The notes under the pieces were generated by a model. The model was given only the letters and a program-made list of their open reading frames with translations, did no database searches and was not told the origin of the DNA. From Botryosphaeria dothidea (taxonomy: Eukaryota; Ascomycota; Dothideomycetes; Botryosphaeriales; Botryosphaeriaceae): a DNA stretch of 64,000 nt. Location of the stretch: NCBI GenBank assembly GCA_011503125.2, contig WWBZ02000016.1:4588001-4652000 (forward strand). Direction: 5' to 3'. A program made the translations under genes and the position numbers. Below, piece by piece: positions 23,749 to 34,479 of the stretch; position 1 is the first letter of the stretch, and every line of letters begins with the position of its first letter.

Positions 23749-25770
23749 TCATAATTCAGCGGATTGCCTGTGATGAACAGATTGCTTATGATGCTGATGC
23801 AGGAGGATGAGCAGCAAGACGACTGTGAGAGCCGTGGTAAGGGAGGCCGTGACAATGAACACATTTTTCGGATGAAGATCATAGTTCATTGACCAAAGTG
23901 CGGTACAGAAACTGAGAGGAAGAAACAGTATAGAGACGTAAGTGAGGTACTTCACATGATCGCCAAGCTGGTTCGCATACAGCGCTGCCCTTGTCTGGGA
24001 GATGTCAATGAGCTGCGTTCTTTAGCGTCGTCCTGTTTACGAGAAACAAGAGCCTACCAGCTGCCGTAGATTGACCATCACTTCTCTATAGAAACCAGGC
24101 TTCGGAGGAAGAGAGAAGAGCCTCTCTCGGTACACTTCGCAGAGCTCGTATGTGAGGTGCCGGAGCCTGTTCACCTCAGTATTTATGGATATCTCTTTCT
24201 AAGAAAGCTCTTTCATGCCATCTTTGCCGTCTTGATTCAGCTTTCCCGTTCGCTCTCGCTCCCCCAAGTAATCCGGGCCCTTTTTGATCTGTGACACATC
24301 ATTCTGAAGCAGGTCTATCCGCTTCTTGGCCCTTGCGTCCCGGAACTTCTTCCAGACACCGTTCTCTACTCCTGTGTCGTCATCGCTCCCGATGATGTCT
24401 TTAATGGAGTCTTCGAGGACCTCCAAACCCGTCGAAAGCCGATGCGCTTTCTGGACATCATAATCGACTTCTGCTCCTCAGTATGACTTATTCCCCCGCA
24501 TCCTCCTGCGAACTACTTCTACAAGATCATCGCATCTCTTCTCCACTTCATCGATAGTCCGGTCCCATTGTTCGCATATATTTCTCAGGGCAATCTCGAC
24601 AAGGCGGGTCTGGAAGAAGTCTCCCCTCTGATTCTCTTTCCATTTTCCCTTGGAATCTTTGTAAGGGATTCTCGCGCTAGGTGGCTGTTGGGAGGAACAG
24701 GGTCTGATCGAACCAAGGGTCAACACCGAAAATTTGTTATATAGCTACTATATAAGAGGGACCGGGTCACCTACCCTCTTCCTCCTCATGCCAATCTACG
24801 ATGAACTTCACTCCCTATACAAATAACCCACTTGTTCAATAGTGGCAGCCTCCCCTCGCAGGATCGGACCCGTTCGGATTTCTTATACAAGCTCGACAAT
24901 GGATCAAGACCGATCATCAATGCCATCCACTCAGGACTGGTGTTCTGCGCATTCTTATGCAGTCAATTGCCCCAACTGATGTTGCCTTCTTCGTCGTGGA
25001 GGTCAAGAGAATGGTCGTAGAGACAGATCTTTCTCCACTGTTAGTCCTTATTTTCTTCAACCTGAATGAGGGCAAAGCTAGCAACTTACTGTCACTGCTT
25101 TGCGTTCAAAGCAAAACCCCTTATGCTGTTCAATCGGGTATTTATGCAAGTCCCCGAGGCCTTCATTGCGCTGAGGTACGGGCGGGTCCTGTGGGTTCTT
25201 CCTTTCTCCCGGATTCGGCATCAGGCAACAGAAATCCCCACGCTGAACGTGTTCGTCTTTGTGCTTCTCTTTTTCTGTAAGGGCGTAGTATGGCATGTGG
25301 ACCGCGAAGTCATCGAACTCCCAGGGATTGTGAAATCTGCTTTGGATCTGCATCGGCTTACCTACGCAGTTCATCTCGAAAAAGGTGGTAATGGCTTTCG
25401 ACACGTGTTCGGGGGTTGGGAACCGATGTTGGTAATGGAACTGGTCTCCGTAAGAGTGCGACGGCGATACACTAAAAAACATCAATATGTGATAGTAGAC
25501 ATTGATTCGGTATATCATGACATACATGAGGGTCTGGTGAAGGAAGCCTCGAAACAGGGGTGTCTCTTGGCCACGTAGTCTTCCGTCCGATACGGGTTTC
25601 AGTTGCGTGAAGCCGTCGGCATTAGCCTCGCGGTTGTCGGCGCCATAGACGTAGAATTTACCAATTCCCAGGCGGCGTAATTGAGTGAATGTGAGATCTA
25701 TAAGTGTTATCTCTTCGTCTTGCACGGTCCCGGAGACCACCTGCGGAGCCTTATGCGTCCTCCGAGACAT
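23749..25770 (-). pseudogene. CorA-like Mg2+ transporter family protein, dead copy
   Basis: Read on the minus strand from ATG 25770. The C-terminus has the CorA arrangement of two helices: YLTYVSILFLPLSFCTALWSMN (fungal CorA-like proteins have SxWSMN in place of GMN), then a second helix ending in LLLILLHQHH. Upstream are the long charged, helical segments of the family. Introns after 25081 (GTAAGT..AACAG, to 25038) and near 24055 keep phase. The gene is broken three times in the same frame: TGA at 24965-24963, TGA at 24480-24478 and TAG near 24201. It is also split by a solo LTR at 24686-24841; deleting the LTR plus one 5-bp duplicate restores the frame exactly. It would have been a membrane protein. 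Confidence 0.75.
24686..24841. mobile_element. Solo LTR (Copia-like), copy 2, 156 bp
   Basis: It begins TGTTGGGAGG and ends TTGTTCAATA, flanked by the identical 5-bp duplication GTGGC (24681-24685 and 24842-24846). It is closely related to the element at 1088: it shares AACAGGGTCT, CAAGGRTCAACA, CGAAAATTTG, the stretch from TAGCTACTATATAAGAGG and GGGTCACCTACCCTC. It lies in the coding part of the CorA-like pseudogene. Confidence 0.88.
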
Positions 25771-26663
25771 GTTGCAGGAAGAGATGAGGAATTAACATGG
25801 ACCAGCTCTTGGGCGATTAGCGAATTTAAGCTGCGTACAACAATGCGTCTTCGCTATATGCATAGTCAGCAGATAAGCCGCAGCTCTTGCTTTTCATGGA
25901 TTAGATACTGTGATACAGGCATTGGGGGTCAAGTGCGCGGCTGTTGACCCTGCGCAGCCTTTTCTGGTTATGGCGTCGATGAATCCTGGTTCACTGCTAG
26001 AAGCCGGCTTGCTGTGACACATTCTCACATGTTCGAGGCAGGAGAAAAGGCGGGACTAAGTTTGATGCAAAGGCAGAGATATGCTGATAATGCAGAAGAA
26101 GGTAGCTTCTGCCGTCCAATGACAAAACTTGCGAGGAAATAATGCATCTGTGTGTCAGCGATCATCAATACAGAGAGATCGAGCAACAGCTTTCCGCCAC
26201 AGCAAGTATGGTGCAGTGACCTGCTGACACTTTCCACTGTCGTTGGTGAGGAAACGACAGATTCATACATAATAGTAGGAAGTATTTCAAAGTAGGTATT
26301 TATGCTTCGTGAACACCTAAATTTCAGGGCTACATAAGCGCTAGCTTCAGGTAGGAAATGCACGGCAATATAGTGAACAAGAAGTCTCGGTCCTAGTCAC
26401 ACAACGTAGCTGGGACCCCCCCAAGTTCCTGGTCAAAGGCCAGATAATTTCCGGCACAGGCCGATTTTGCTACTCCCTATACAGACTACCTCGACGCAGC
26501 CGAACGTCATTGGTTTTGAAGTGAGTTAAACGCTGATCTTTGCGTCACTGGCTGCAAAAACCTGGATGACAAGTTCTTGTTACCTTCGCCACTGTCACCA
26601 GGACCGTCCAGGAGCAAAAAGAAGAGCGTCCAGTCATTCCAGGAGCAAAAGAAGAGGATAATC
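25771..26663. other. Intergenic between CorA-like pseudogene and tRNA-Ile
   Basis: No coding signal recognised. At 26606-26655 a short tandem occurs: GGAGCAAAAAGAAGAG and GGAGCAAAAGAAGAG lie about 36 bp apart, with CAGTCATTCCA or CAGGACCGTCC before them. Confidence 0.4.
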
Positions 26664-26768
26664 TGGTCACTACGAGGGTCGAACTCGCGACCTTGGCGTT
26701 AACTCTCAAGCCCTCTGTGAGGACTCCCAATATTAGCACCACGCTCTAACCAACTGAGCTAAGCGACC
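26664..26768 (-). tRNA. tRNA-Ile (anticodon AAT) with a 31-nt intron
   Basis: On the minus strand a complete cloverleaf can be drawn. The acceptor stem is GGTCGCT with AGTGACC (one G-U pair), and the D arm is TAGCTCAGTTGGTTAGAGC. The anticodon stem is TGGTG with CGCCA around loop CTAATA..A, and the T arm GCGAGTTCGACCCTCGT carries the B box. A 31-nt intron lies one base after the anticodon, the normal eukaryotic position. The discriminator is A, and TTTT follows about 15 nt downstream as a Pol III stop. Mature length is 74 nt. AAT reads as IAU after deamination. Confidence 0.93.
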
Positions 26769-27367
26769 TCTTTTTCAGGAATCAATGCTAGAACTCTTGA
26801 ATGTTGAGATCTGAGAATGCTTTCAAAGTCCATATCCACAGTAAAACATCCGTTCAAAAACTTCAGAAGTGGTACGTGGTGGTGGGAAGCAGAGAAAATT
26901 TTGACGTGGGGCCGAGTTCGAGGCGGTGCTTAGGCCAGAAAAGGAAAAAGCACGGATGGGGTAGCTAGATGAGAGGACGATCCATAGAAGCCAAGCGATA
27001 TGTTGGATATATAGTCGTGGTGGCAATAACGTAGCGCTGAAGCTTACAGGAGTCGCCTTTTGGTATATGAAACGCGGACGAATGAGAGGACGGAAGCGAA
27101 GAAGCCAGGCTAGAACCGACATTATGCAAATGACCAAACCGACCAATAAAGATGCTTTGAGGAATATGTGAGAAAACGAAGCTTCGAGCATGCCTTTGAA
27201 GGTGGTATATTATTGGCAGCAGGGAAGGACGACGATGCAGCAAAGTGCAGCCAAATGCGCGTCAAGCAAAGAGCCTGCGAGCGAGGAAGCCAGCCCAGTT
27301 CGCGCTCCAAAAAATCATCTACTCCGAACCTGTGTCTATGAAACACGCGCAGACGCAGGACGATTTA
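26769..27367. other. Intergenic; one unsupported hydrophobic frame
   Basis: A minus-strand frame (27191-26823) contains one strongly hydrophobic stretch but has no conserved motif. It lies in the 3' flank of the four-TM gene and is probably untranslated. Confidence 0.3.
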
Positions 27368-28157
27368 CTACATCCTGCCCTCGGGTATCAATTCGTAATC
27401 GCCTTCTTCGGGCAAAACGATGGCAGCGCCGACAAGCCCGCATGCGGTTATGATGGAAATCGACCAGCTGACGGTGCAGAGAATCCACGAGTTGTCGAGG
27501 CGCCAGCCCGGGGGGAAGAAGCGGTCATCGTGATCGAAGAGGAAGGCCTAAAACCCCGGTCAGCGTCGCACGAACATCACCCCACAGTTTTAATTGGGTT
27601 GTCCCAACAAAGGCGGCACGTACCACAATAGCCATAGCGATGCAAGAAACAGCGCCCCCGACAATGAGCAGACCGGAGATCATCTTCCAGCCAACGTCCC
27701 TCTTCTGCTTGCCTCCGAGCAGGACCACGGCGTATCCGATGAGAGCAGCGAGCTCGATGACGACGGCGAAAGACATAAGGAAGCCGACGGTGCGCCAGCG
27801 GCTGCAGAAGGCCCAAGAGTCGCCGTGACAGTCCTCATACTTGGGAAAGTCGCGACATGAACCTGCAACCGAGTCGCACCGCTTGTGTAGTCCGATGGAG
27901 ATGCTCACGGGCTTTCCGTGCTTGCCGTGCTGTTTGCAGATCAGAGATGTGAGCGCCAGATGCCTAAGGCTGCAGAAGAAGGGTGTCACTTACGCCTTCT
28001 ACGTCGTAGGCCAGCCAGCGTGGCTCGATGATGCTGGCGATGGTCATGGCCGTGGCTGGGAGGCGACAGTCAGCAGATGCGGCCAAGGAAGCTGTCAAAG
28101 AGGCGTACCGGCCAAAGTGAGCCACAGGCCAATGCCGTAGACGATTCTCCGGGTCAT
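27368..28157 (-). CDS. Conserved fungal four-TM membrane protein
   Basis: Four exons join in phase: 28157-28109, 28055-27994, 27929-27624 and 27547-27368 (198 residues). Helix 1 is at the N-terminus (YGIGLWLTLAATAMTIASI). A short extracellular loop with paired cysteines follows (GLHKRC, GSCRDFPKYEDC, FCSRWR). Helices 2 and 3 flank LLGGKQKRDVGWK, helix 4 (WILCTVSWSISIITACGLVG) lies near the end, and the tail is EGDYELIPEGRM. The topology resembles claudin/SUR7-like proteins. Many ascomycetes carry a protein of this pattern without assigned function, and I do not assign one. It is divergent from the deaminase-like gene at 28983. Confidence 0.75.
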
Positions 28158-28982
28158 TGTGGGAGCTGTGGGTAGCTTGGTTTTGTTGGGTTGTGGGTGG
28201 CTTGGAGCAGCAGCCTGGCGGGGAGCGAGGCGACAGGTGTGCGATGGGCTGGTGGACGCTGCTGGAGGCTCGCCTTCACAAGCAACGAAGAATGCGAAAA
28301 GAGATCTGGTAGCGCAGGCGGCGGGTTGGAATATGTAGGACGGGCGATCGATTCAGGTGGTGCAACGGTGGTGTGTGTTGCAATTGGCTGGGGCGAACAA
28401 TTACGTAGCTGCCCTGCCAGCCCGGAGTACTCACCGCCGTGACTCGCGCTGCCTCGCTCTTTCTTGGCGCGTGACGCCCGTCCATCCCATCCCGATCCAG
28501 TCGCCTCCCCTCCATCATCCACGCAGATATGCGGCCGATTTACCGCCCATCCTCAAGCTCCGCCCGGCTCCAGAATTTCTCGCAACTCTATCGCAAGCCT
28601 TCGCTGTCCACGTGCAGGGCACTCAGCTCATCGGACGCCGGCAGCGTCACGTCGCTGGCCTTGCGACACACCCGCCAGCTTAATCGCACAGAGCCCCGCA
28701 TCCTTCCCCACCCATCAACCCAAGCCCCGATGGTCCCTTGGTCTTTATCGTGAACGCCCGCGCTGGGTTAGCGTAACTGTAGCTTGTCAGCAATCTTCGT
28801 TTGATGGCTCGGATCTCCCCTCGGGCCGCTTCCGGCCGTTCAGCCCAAGCTCTGTTTCCATCCGCCCCGCTATCTAATTCGGAGATGGCCGCCACGAGAT
28901 GAAAGTATTTTGTCCAAAAAGAAGCACGCTGTCGCTCAATGCACAGCACTCTGTTGAATTTCGTTGTCAGAATTCGCCCAGA
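28158..28982. promoter_or_regulatory. Divergent promoter region, four-TM gene / amidohydrolase
   Basis: This 825-bp spacer lies between divergent start codons. Its minus-strand frames are low-complexity Pro/Ser translations and are not convincing genes. Promoters of both neighbours are expected here. Confidence 0.4.
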
Positions 28983-30655
28983 ATGCTCTACGCCCACGCC
29001 ACTCTTATCACGGTGAATCCGGCCCGTGAAATCCTCCTCGACGGCGCTATCCTGGTGCGGGGTGAGACTATCGCTGAAATAGACAAGTCCGATGTCCTGA
29101 TCAGCAGGTATCCCGACGAGGAATGCCGCGATCTCACTGGCCGCATCCTTATCCCGGGCCTCATCAACACTCACATGCACACTGCCCAGACCCTTCTCAG
29201 AGGTACTTACTCATCCTCACTCATCCCCATCTCAATATCTCACTTCTCGCTTCCCCCACAATGTTCCAGCATTGGGATCTCAACGTTTCTGCATCTGTCA
29301 GCACCTTATTTCCTATCAGCCACACGGCCGGGTCGGCTATCACGAAGGGTGTTCAAGACTCAACAAGGACTTGGGAACGTTCTCGCGGAACTCGAAATCT
29401 GACAAGCACGCCTCACAGGAGCTGCCGATGACCTTGAACTCGTCTCATGGCTTTGCGAACGTATCTGGGTGCTGCAGGGGAGCTTTACCGCTGACGATGG
29501 TTACGCCGCCGCCCGCATCAGCATTGCCGAGATGCTGAAGTCCGGTACCACATGCTTTCTCGAGAGCATGTTTGCCGACCGTTACGGCTTTGATGGCTTA
29601 TGTCGCGCCGTGGAAGAGAGTGGGATCCGCGGTTGTCTTGGCAAGATCGTCATGGATGTTGGCACTTACGCCGGCGACCCAACATGGGCCATGCATCCAG
29701 GTCTCATCGAAAGTCGCGATATCAGCCTAATTGGGACACTCAGGATGTGGGAGAAATGGGATGGCAAGGCTGATGGCAGAATCAAGGTGTGGTTTGGAGC
29801 AAGGACGCCAGGAGGGTGAGCACCAGTTTTTCTTTGAGATGTATCAGAGGACTAACTATGAACAGCGTCAGCGACGGTCTCTACCGGGAAATGGCGACTC
29901 TCTCAAAGGAGAAGGATATTCCAATCACCATGCACTGCGCAGAAGTCTCCGCTGACCGTTCATTTTTTGCCTCGTTGACACCTGCTCACACGCCTACATC
30001 CTACTGCTCTTCCGTCAATCTCCTGGGGCCCCGCACGGTCCTCGTTCACATGGTTCACCTTGACGACACCGACGTCCAAAAGATCGCTGAGACGGGCACT
30101 CATATTGCCCACTGTCCATCTTCCAACGCTAAACTCGCATCTGGCCTATGCCGCGTCCCGGACCTTCTTCACGCCGGCGCAAACATTGGCATAGGCACTG
30201 ACGGCGCACCGTGCAACAATACGTGCGACCTTTTTCAAGAGATGCGGCTCGCGGCCATCATTCATAAGCCGGAGAGTGCACACCATTCTGCAGATCCAAC
30301 GCTTGTGCCAGCCGAGACAGTACTTGAGATGGCGACCATCAATGGTGCGAGGGCTTTGGGCTTGGAGAGCGAGATTGGAAGTTTAGAGGTGGACAAGAAG
30401 GCAGACTTCGTGGCGCTGGATATGCGGAAGGTGGAATTGCAGCCATGGTATAGTGCAGTCAGTGCGGTGGTGTACACGTGTACAGGAAGAGATGTGGAGC
30501 TCGTGGTTGTTGATGGCAAGATTGTTGTTGATGATGGGAAGTTAGTGACTGTGAATGAGAAGGAGGTCTGGACAGAGGCCAGTAAGAGAGGAAAGGAGGT
30601 GGTGGAAAGAGCTGGTTTGACTAGCAAAGTGGGTGCGCGCTGGCCGACGAGGTAA
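28983..30655 (+). CDS. TRZ/ATZ-family amidohydrolase (nucleoside/base deaminase-like)
   Basis: Three exons, 28983-29202, 29419-29815 and 29866-30655, join in phase (468 residues). The first intron is long for this window (216 nt). Metal-site motifs of the amidohydrolase superfamily are complete: GLINTHMHTAQTLLRG (HxH), ITMHCAEVSADRSFF, VHMVHLDDTD and IGTDGAPCNNTCDLF (metal Asp). FTADDGYAAARISIAEMLKSGTTCFLE is typical of chlorohydrolase/S-adenosylhomocysteine or methylthioadenosine deaminase relatives. The reaction is hydrolytic removal of an amino group or chloride from a heterocycle. The substrate is uncertain: guanine, cytosine, SAH/MTA and triazine enzymes share this fold. No targeting signal, so cytosolic. 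Confidence 0.85.
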
Positions 30656-32405
30656 TCCAGAGACAAAATTGCGTAAGTCCTGTCGATGGGGTGACGACAG
30701 TTGCTAACGTGTTCGGTCTTGGAGCGAGAACGAATGTGCCATCCACCTGGAGCAGATCCTCCCTTGAGGTAGCGAGTATCAAAGCTTCCGGAATTTAACC
30801 CATAAAATTTCACGTCTCTCACGCGACTGTCTCTTTCGCATCTCGATCGGTGGCATGGATTGCTCTCCGGAACCGTCCTCTTCGTCCCGCTTCCCCGCAT
30901 CCAGTATCATGACTCTGGTATGCCCGATGCAGCAGTAGAATCTGCGCTCGAATCATTAGTGAAACACCCTCTCGTACGCGAGGAGACCTGAAGTGGAGAG
31001 CTGTAAAGGTTTTGCAGACCTCGGAGACAAAGCTTTCGCGCCTATACCCTTTTGAGTATTGACCTGACGATTCAATGCTATTCGTAGACCACAAGATGCT
31101 CACCGACTGGGTACTACGTAGTGCACGAATGCTCGAACTCCCGGATCTGGGCATAGACCTGCATTTCTCCGCGACTTCCATGACCCATAAGGTGCACGGA
31201 CTTCCCGTATAGGTTTAGGGCGATATGCTTCGTGATCCTTCCGCTCGACGTTCCCATATATTCTTCAGACGATTAGCATCCTCTCCTACGGTATCCACAG
31301 GCCCACAGTATTCGTTATGAGGTCTCCAAAATACAGCGAACTCCCACTCATCAGGCGCCTTGTTCAGCCGACCGGCTCTTTTCACATGTCAGGCCCCAAG
31401 TTTCCCTGCCGGCAAAAAGAGAAACCGATGATGATCAGGGACCTTGCGTTCCACTCATTTGAAAGGGATTTGAGGGGGCTTCATGATCAGCTCGATTTGT
31501 TCCTCGATCTACGTGTTTGACAAGTTAATCAGGCAACCCATACGCAAGCCACCGTCTCGAAGCAGCAGGCGAAAAGACATCGAATCGCGCAATATCTACT
31601 GACAGTTCGAGCCTAGACGCGGCTTTCGGTGAAGGACTCGGTGCTAATCACGCCACGCCATTGGCCTTGACTCGCGGCTGTTCTGGAGACGGTCCGCTCT
31701 TGACGCGGCTGTGGCGTCGCTTAGCGGCGGGATGCACGGATATGCTTAATGCGCAATATACAAAACTACCACTAGTCATGACCAACTGCACCGCCTTCAA
31801 CGCTGATAGGAGTTCAGGAGTACACTTGGGATGACCGCAATGATCTACCATAAAGAAATACCATTTACCGACATGTATGTGCTGCGGCGTAGTTGCTTTT
31901 TCACCTATAAGGTATATCTCACCAGTAGAGGTTCCCAAAGTAGTCACTCCGCATAGTTTACGCAAGTACATCTTGAAAGTTCTGAAGTAACTCTCTGTCC
32001 TACAGTGGGTAAAAAAGGATGGATGCGGACTTCCTTTATGGATCGGGCGATTCATACAAGAATGACCGACAGCGGTTGCCTGAATACCGCCGTGGCAGGG
32101 GGTCGGCCGTCTGAGGCGAAATGCGTCTACTCTTCCCGATCTCCTCTGGATGATCCACCGACATTTGCAACGACTCAGAGGCACCATCAAAGAGGTGGGA
32201 ATTTCCAAATTCATTTCGGGAAAAGGCCGCAGGAGGGATCGTATACTGTGTTTGCGGGTGAATGCAGAACACTACGGTTTAATACATATATGTCCTGCTG
32301 AAGGACCAGTCTCTCCTGGACTCGCCGGACTGGACCGTCAATATCCTCTGCTTCGACGCACAGCTGCCCAGTGCCTGAATTCAAAGTGAACACAGAGCCG
32401 ATAAA
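30656..32405. other. 1.75-kb intergenic stretch, no gene supported
   Basis: Several frames of 60-190 codons exist. The most protein-like piece is on the + strand at 30842-30990 (around RWHGLLSGTVLFVPLPR and MPDAAVESALESLVKHP) but it ends in stop codons, and I see no domain. It may be a gene relic. A minus-strand frame (32214-31648) also lacks a recognisable domain. Confidence 0.35.
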
Positions 32406-33977
32406 ATGATTGCCAGCTTCGAGCATCTTCTTTGGACCCTCTTCAGCTACCTGAAGACCGTTCTCTTGACATTCCTCGCAGGCCTCAGGCCTCAATATCA
32501 AAGCACAATCAAGCTAGCGAACCATGAGAAACCCAAACAGAGTTCCACATTCTCTCCCGATACCATTGTTTCCCGAATCGAGGCTCTCAAGAACTCCCAC
32601 GAGGCATTCTCCCTCCTGCACAACATGATCAAGATCGACGGTGCAGGCAGCTGGCCTCCACGGTGCTCCTCGGATATCAACACCTGGCCCGCCGCGCTCC
32701 GACCTTATCATGAAATCTACCTCGAAATGGCACCGCGCCTCTCCGTCGTCGAGCCTTCCCTCGATGATGCCGAGAATACCAAACGCCGCACTCAGTTCCG
32801 CACACGGATGAGTGCCTTGCTGGACACCCGCGTCGACCTCTCCGCCGTCGAAGAACTCCTCTCCCGCGCCTCGGCAGGCGACGCAGCCGCCATCCCCGGT
32901 GACGTCTACAATCGCTTCTTCTCCTGCGTCGCCATGTCCCGGCACGCGTTCCGGTAAGCCCAACTAACGCTCAACCACCACTCCCACACCTCCGCTCCTG
33001 CTAACACCATCACCCACGCAGCTGGGCCACCATCCCCGCCGTCAAAGTCGCCCAAGCCGAAAAGCACATGCCCTACCCGCGCGCCCTCACCCTGCCCTGG
33101 CCCTACCTCAACTCCCGCTACGCCTTCACCAGCCCGGCGGGCAACGTCATGACCAACTTCGTGCTCAACTGGGACTGGGTGCACGACGGGCCCACCTACC
33201 GCGTCAACGTCGGCCGCGCCCCCGTCATCGCCCGCGCGGAATACTGGTTCGGCTTCATGCTGTGCGAGACGGAGCGCCTCGCGCTGCCCGTGTACAGCGA
33301 CATCGCGGACGCGCTGGCGCACTGGGAGCGCGGCGAGCGCGCGGACCTGCTGCAGGCGCTGCGGCGGGTGCGGGACGGGACGCGGGCCATTGCGAAGGTG
33401 TTCTACGAGCACATGAGCAGCGACAAGGTCGAGCCGGCCGTGTGGATGAGCTGGGTGCAGGGGTTCCATGCGTATGGCGCCACCGAGGATGGGGTCGTGG
33501 CGGAGGGGGCCCGCGAGTACGATGGCGTGAGCGCGAATCAGTTGCCATTTTTCCACGTCGTGGACGCGTTTCTGGGGATTGGCCGCACGTATTTGGATGG
33601 GAAGGAGATGCGGTCGAACATCTTGGGTGCACAGAGGGCGCTGTCGGAGGGCGTGCGGAGGAAGTGTTTCAGGGAGAGTGTGAGGGGAGGGAAGGACGAC
33701 GAGGTGGAGGGGTTGATGAGGGAGATTGCGAGGGTGGTGAGGGTGAGTGCTTCATGGCCTTTTTCGTGATGTGCTCCTGCTAATGTGCTGTGTATTGTAG
33801 GTCTGGAGAGCGGCGCACAAGGTCCGCATCGTGCCGTACTTTGAGCAGCCTGCGCCGGAGAGAATGATCATGACGGCGGGGAAGTCTGTGCTCGAGACGA
33901 AGGGGCTCTCGAGCCTGCAGCTGGCAATGGACTTCATGGACAAGCTGCTGGGCGACAGGATGCAAGAGACGGTGTAG
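32406..33977 (+). CDS. Indoleamine 2,3-dioxygenase / PrnB-superfamily heme protein
   Basis: Three exons, 32406-32953, 33022-33742 and 33801-33977, join in phase (481 residues). The central motif LPFFHVVDAFLGIGRTY resembles the IDO segment SSVFQxFDVLLGI, and the following MR and RALSEGVRRK region matches the helix after it. In the last exon, RVWRAAHKVRIVPYF aligns with the IDO helix LRSYHLQIVTKYI that carries the proximal heme-ligand histidine. The region NWDWVHDGPTYRVNVG and MLCETERLALPVY also occurs in fungal relatives of PrnB, the ring-opening enzyme of pyrrolnitrin synthesis. A heme-binding role in indole-like chemistry is inferred; the substrate is unknown. An N-terminal hydrophobic stretch (LLWTLFSYLKTVLLTFLAG) suggests a membrane anchor. 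Codon endings switch from C to G along exon 2. Confidence 0.55.
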
Positions 33978-34479
33978 GCTAGCAGAAAAAAAAAAAAAAG
34001 CGGGCGTTTGCTGTGTGCATGAAAAATGATTCAGTTGTTGTGTACTGTGTAGTGTTGGTGGTCCATTCGTGCCAGTGGCTTGGACCATGGGTTGCCGAAT
34101 CGGATCAACTCCAGAACTCCGAAAAGTGCTTCTTCCCCTGCATACTTGACTCGGCTTTAGCGGAGATTTGACTCGTGCCTACACGAACTTCCGCGGCGTT
34201 ATATGTGTCTTTTCAGCCTCGGAGGAAAATAAGTGGAATGCGAGTGGTCTGCCGCAGCTCCGGAACCTGGTGGCGTGAAAAGCTCGCCGCCATGCCACCC
34301 GGCGATTTTTTTTTCGTGCCATGTAAAGGGGAACAATGTTCACAGAGAAGATATACATTATATACTACACTTCAAGCCTACTTCCTGAGCTATTTTGAAC
34401 CACAAAAGATAAAGAAGCCGCCTTTTTCGCCTGCCCTAATCCGTCGCCTGGTGAAGTGAACTGATCAAACTACTCCCTC
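33978..34479. other. Intergenic, convergent 3' flanks
   Basis: An A13 run follows the IDO-like stop codon (about 33985-33998). Nothing else recognised. Confidence 0.4.

Noticed and set aside
26606..26655. Short tandem GGAGCAAAAGAAGAG units as a CRISPR-like or regulatory array
   Set aside because: Only two units next to a tRNA in a eukaryote; best seen as a small local duplication.
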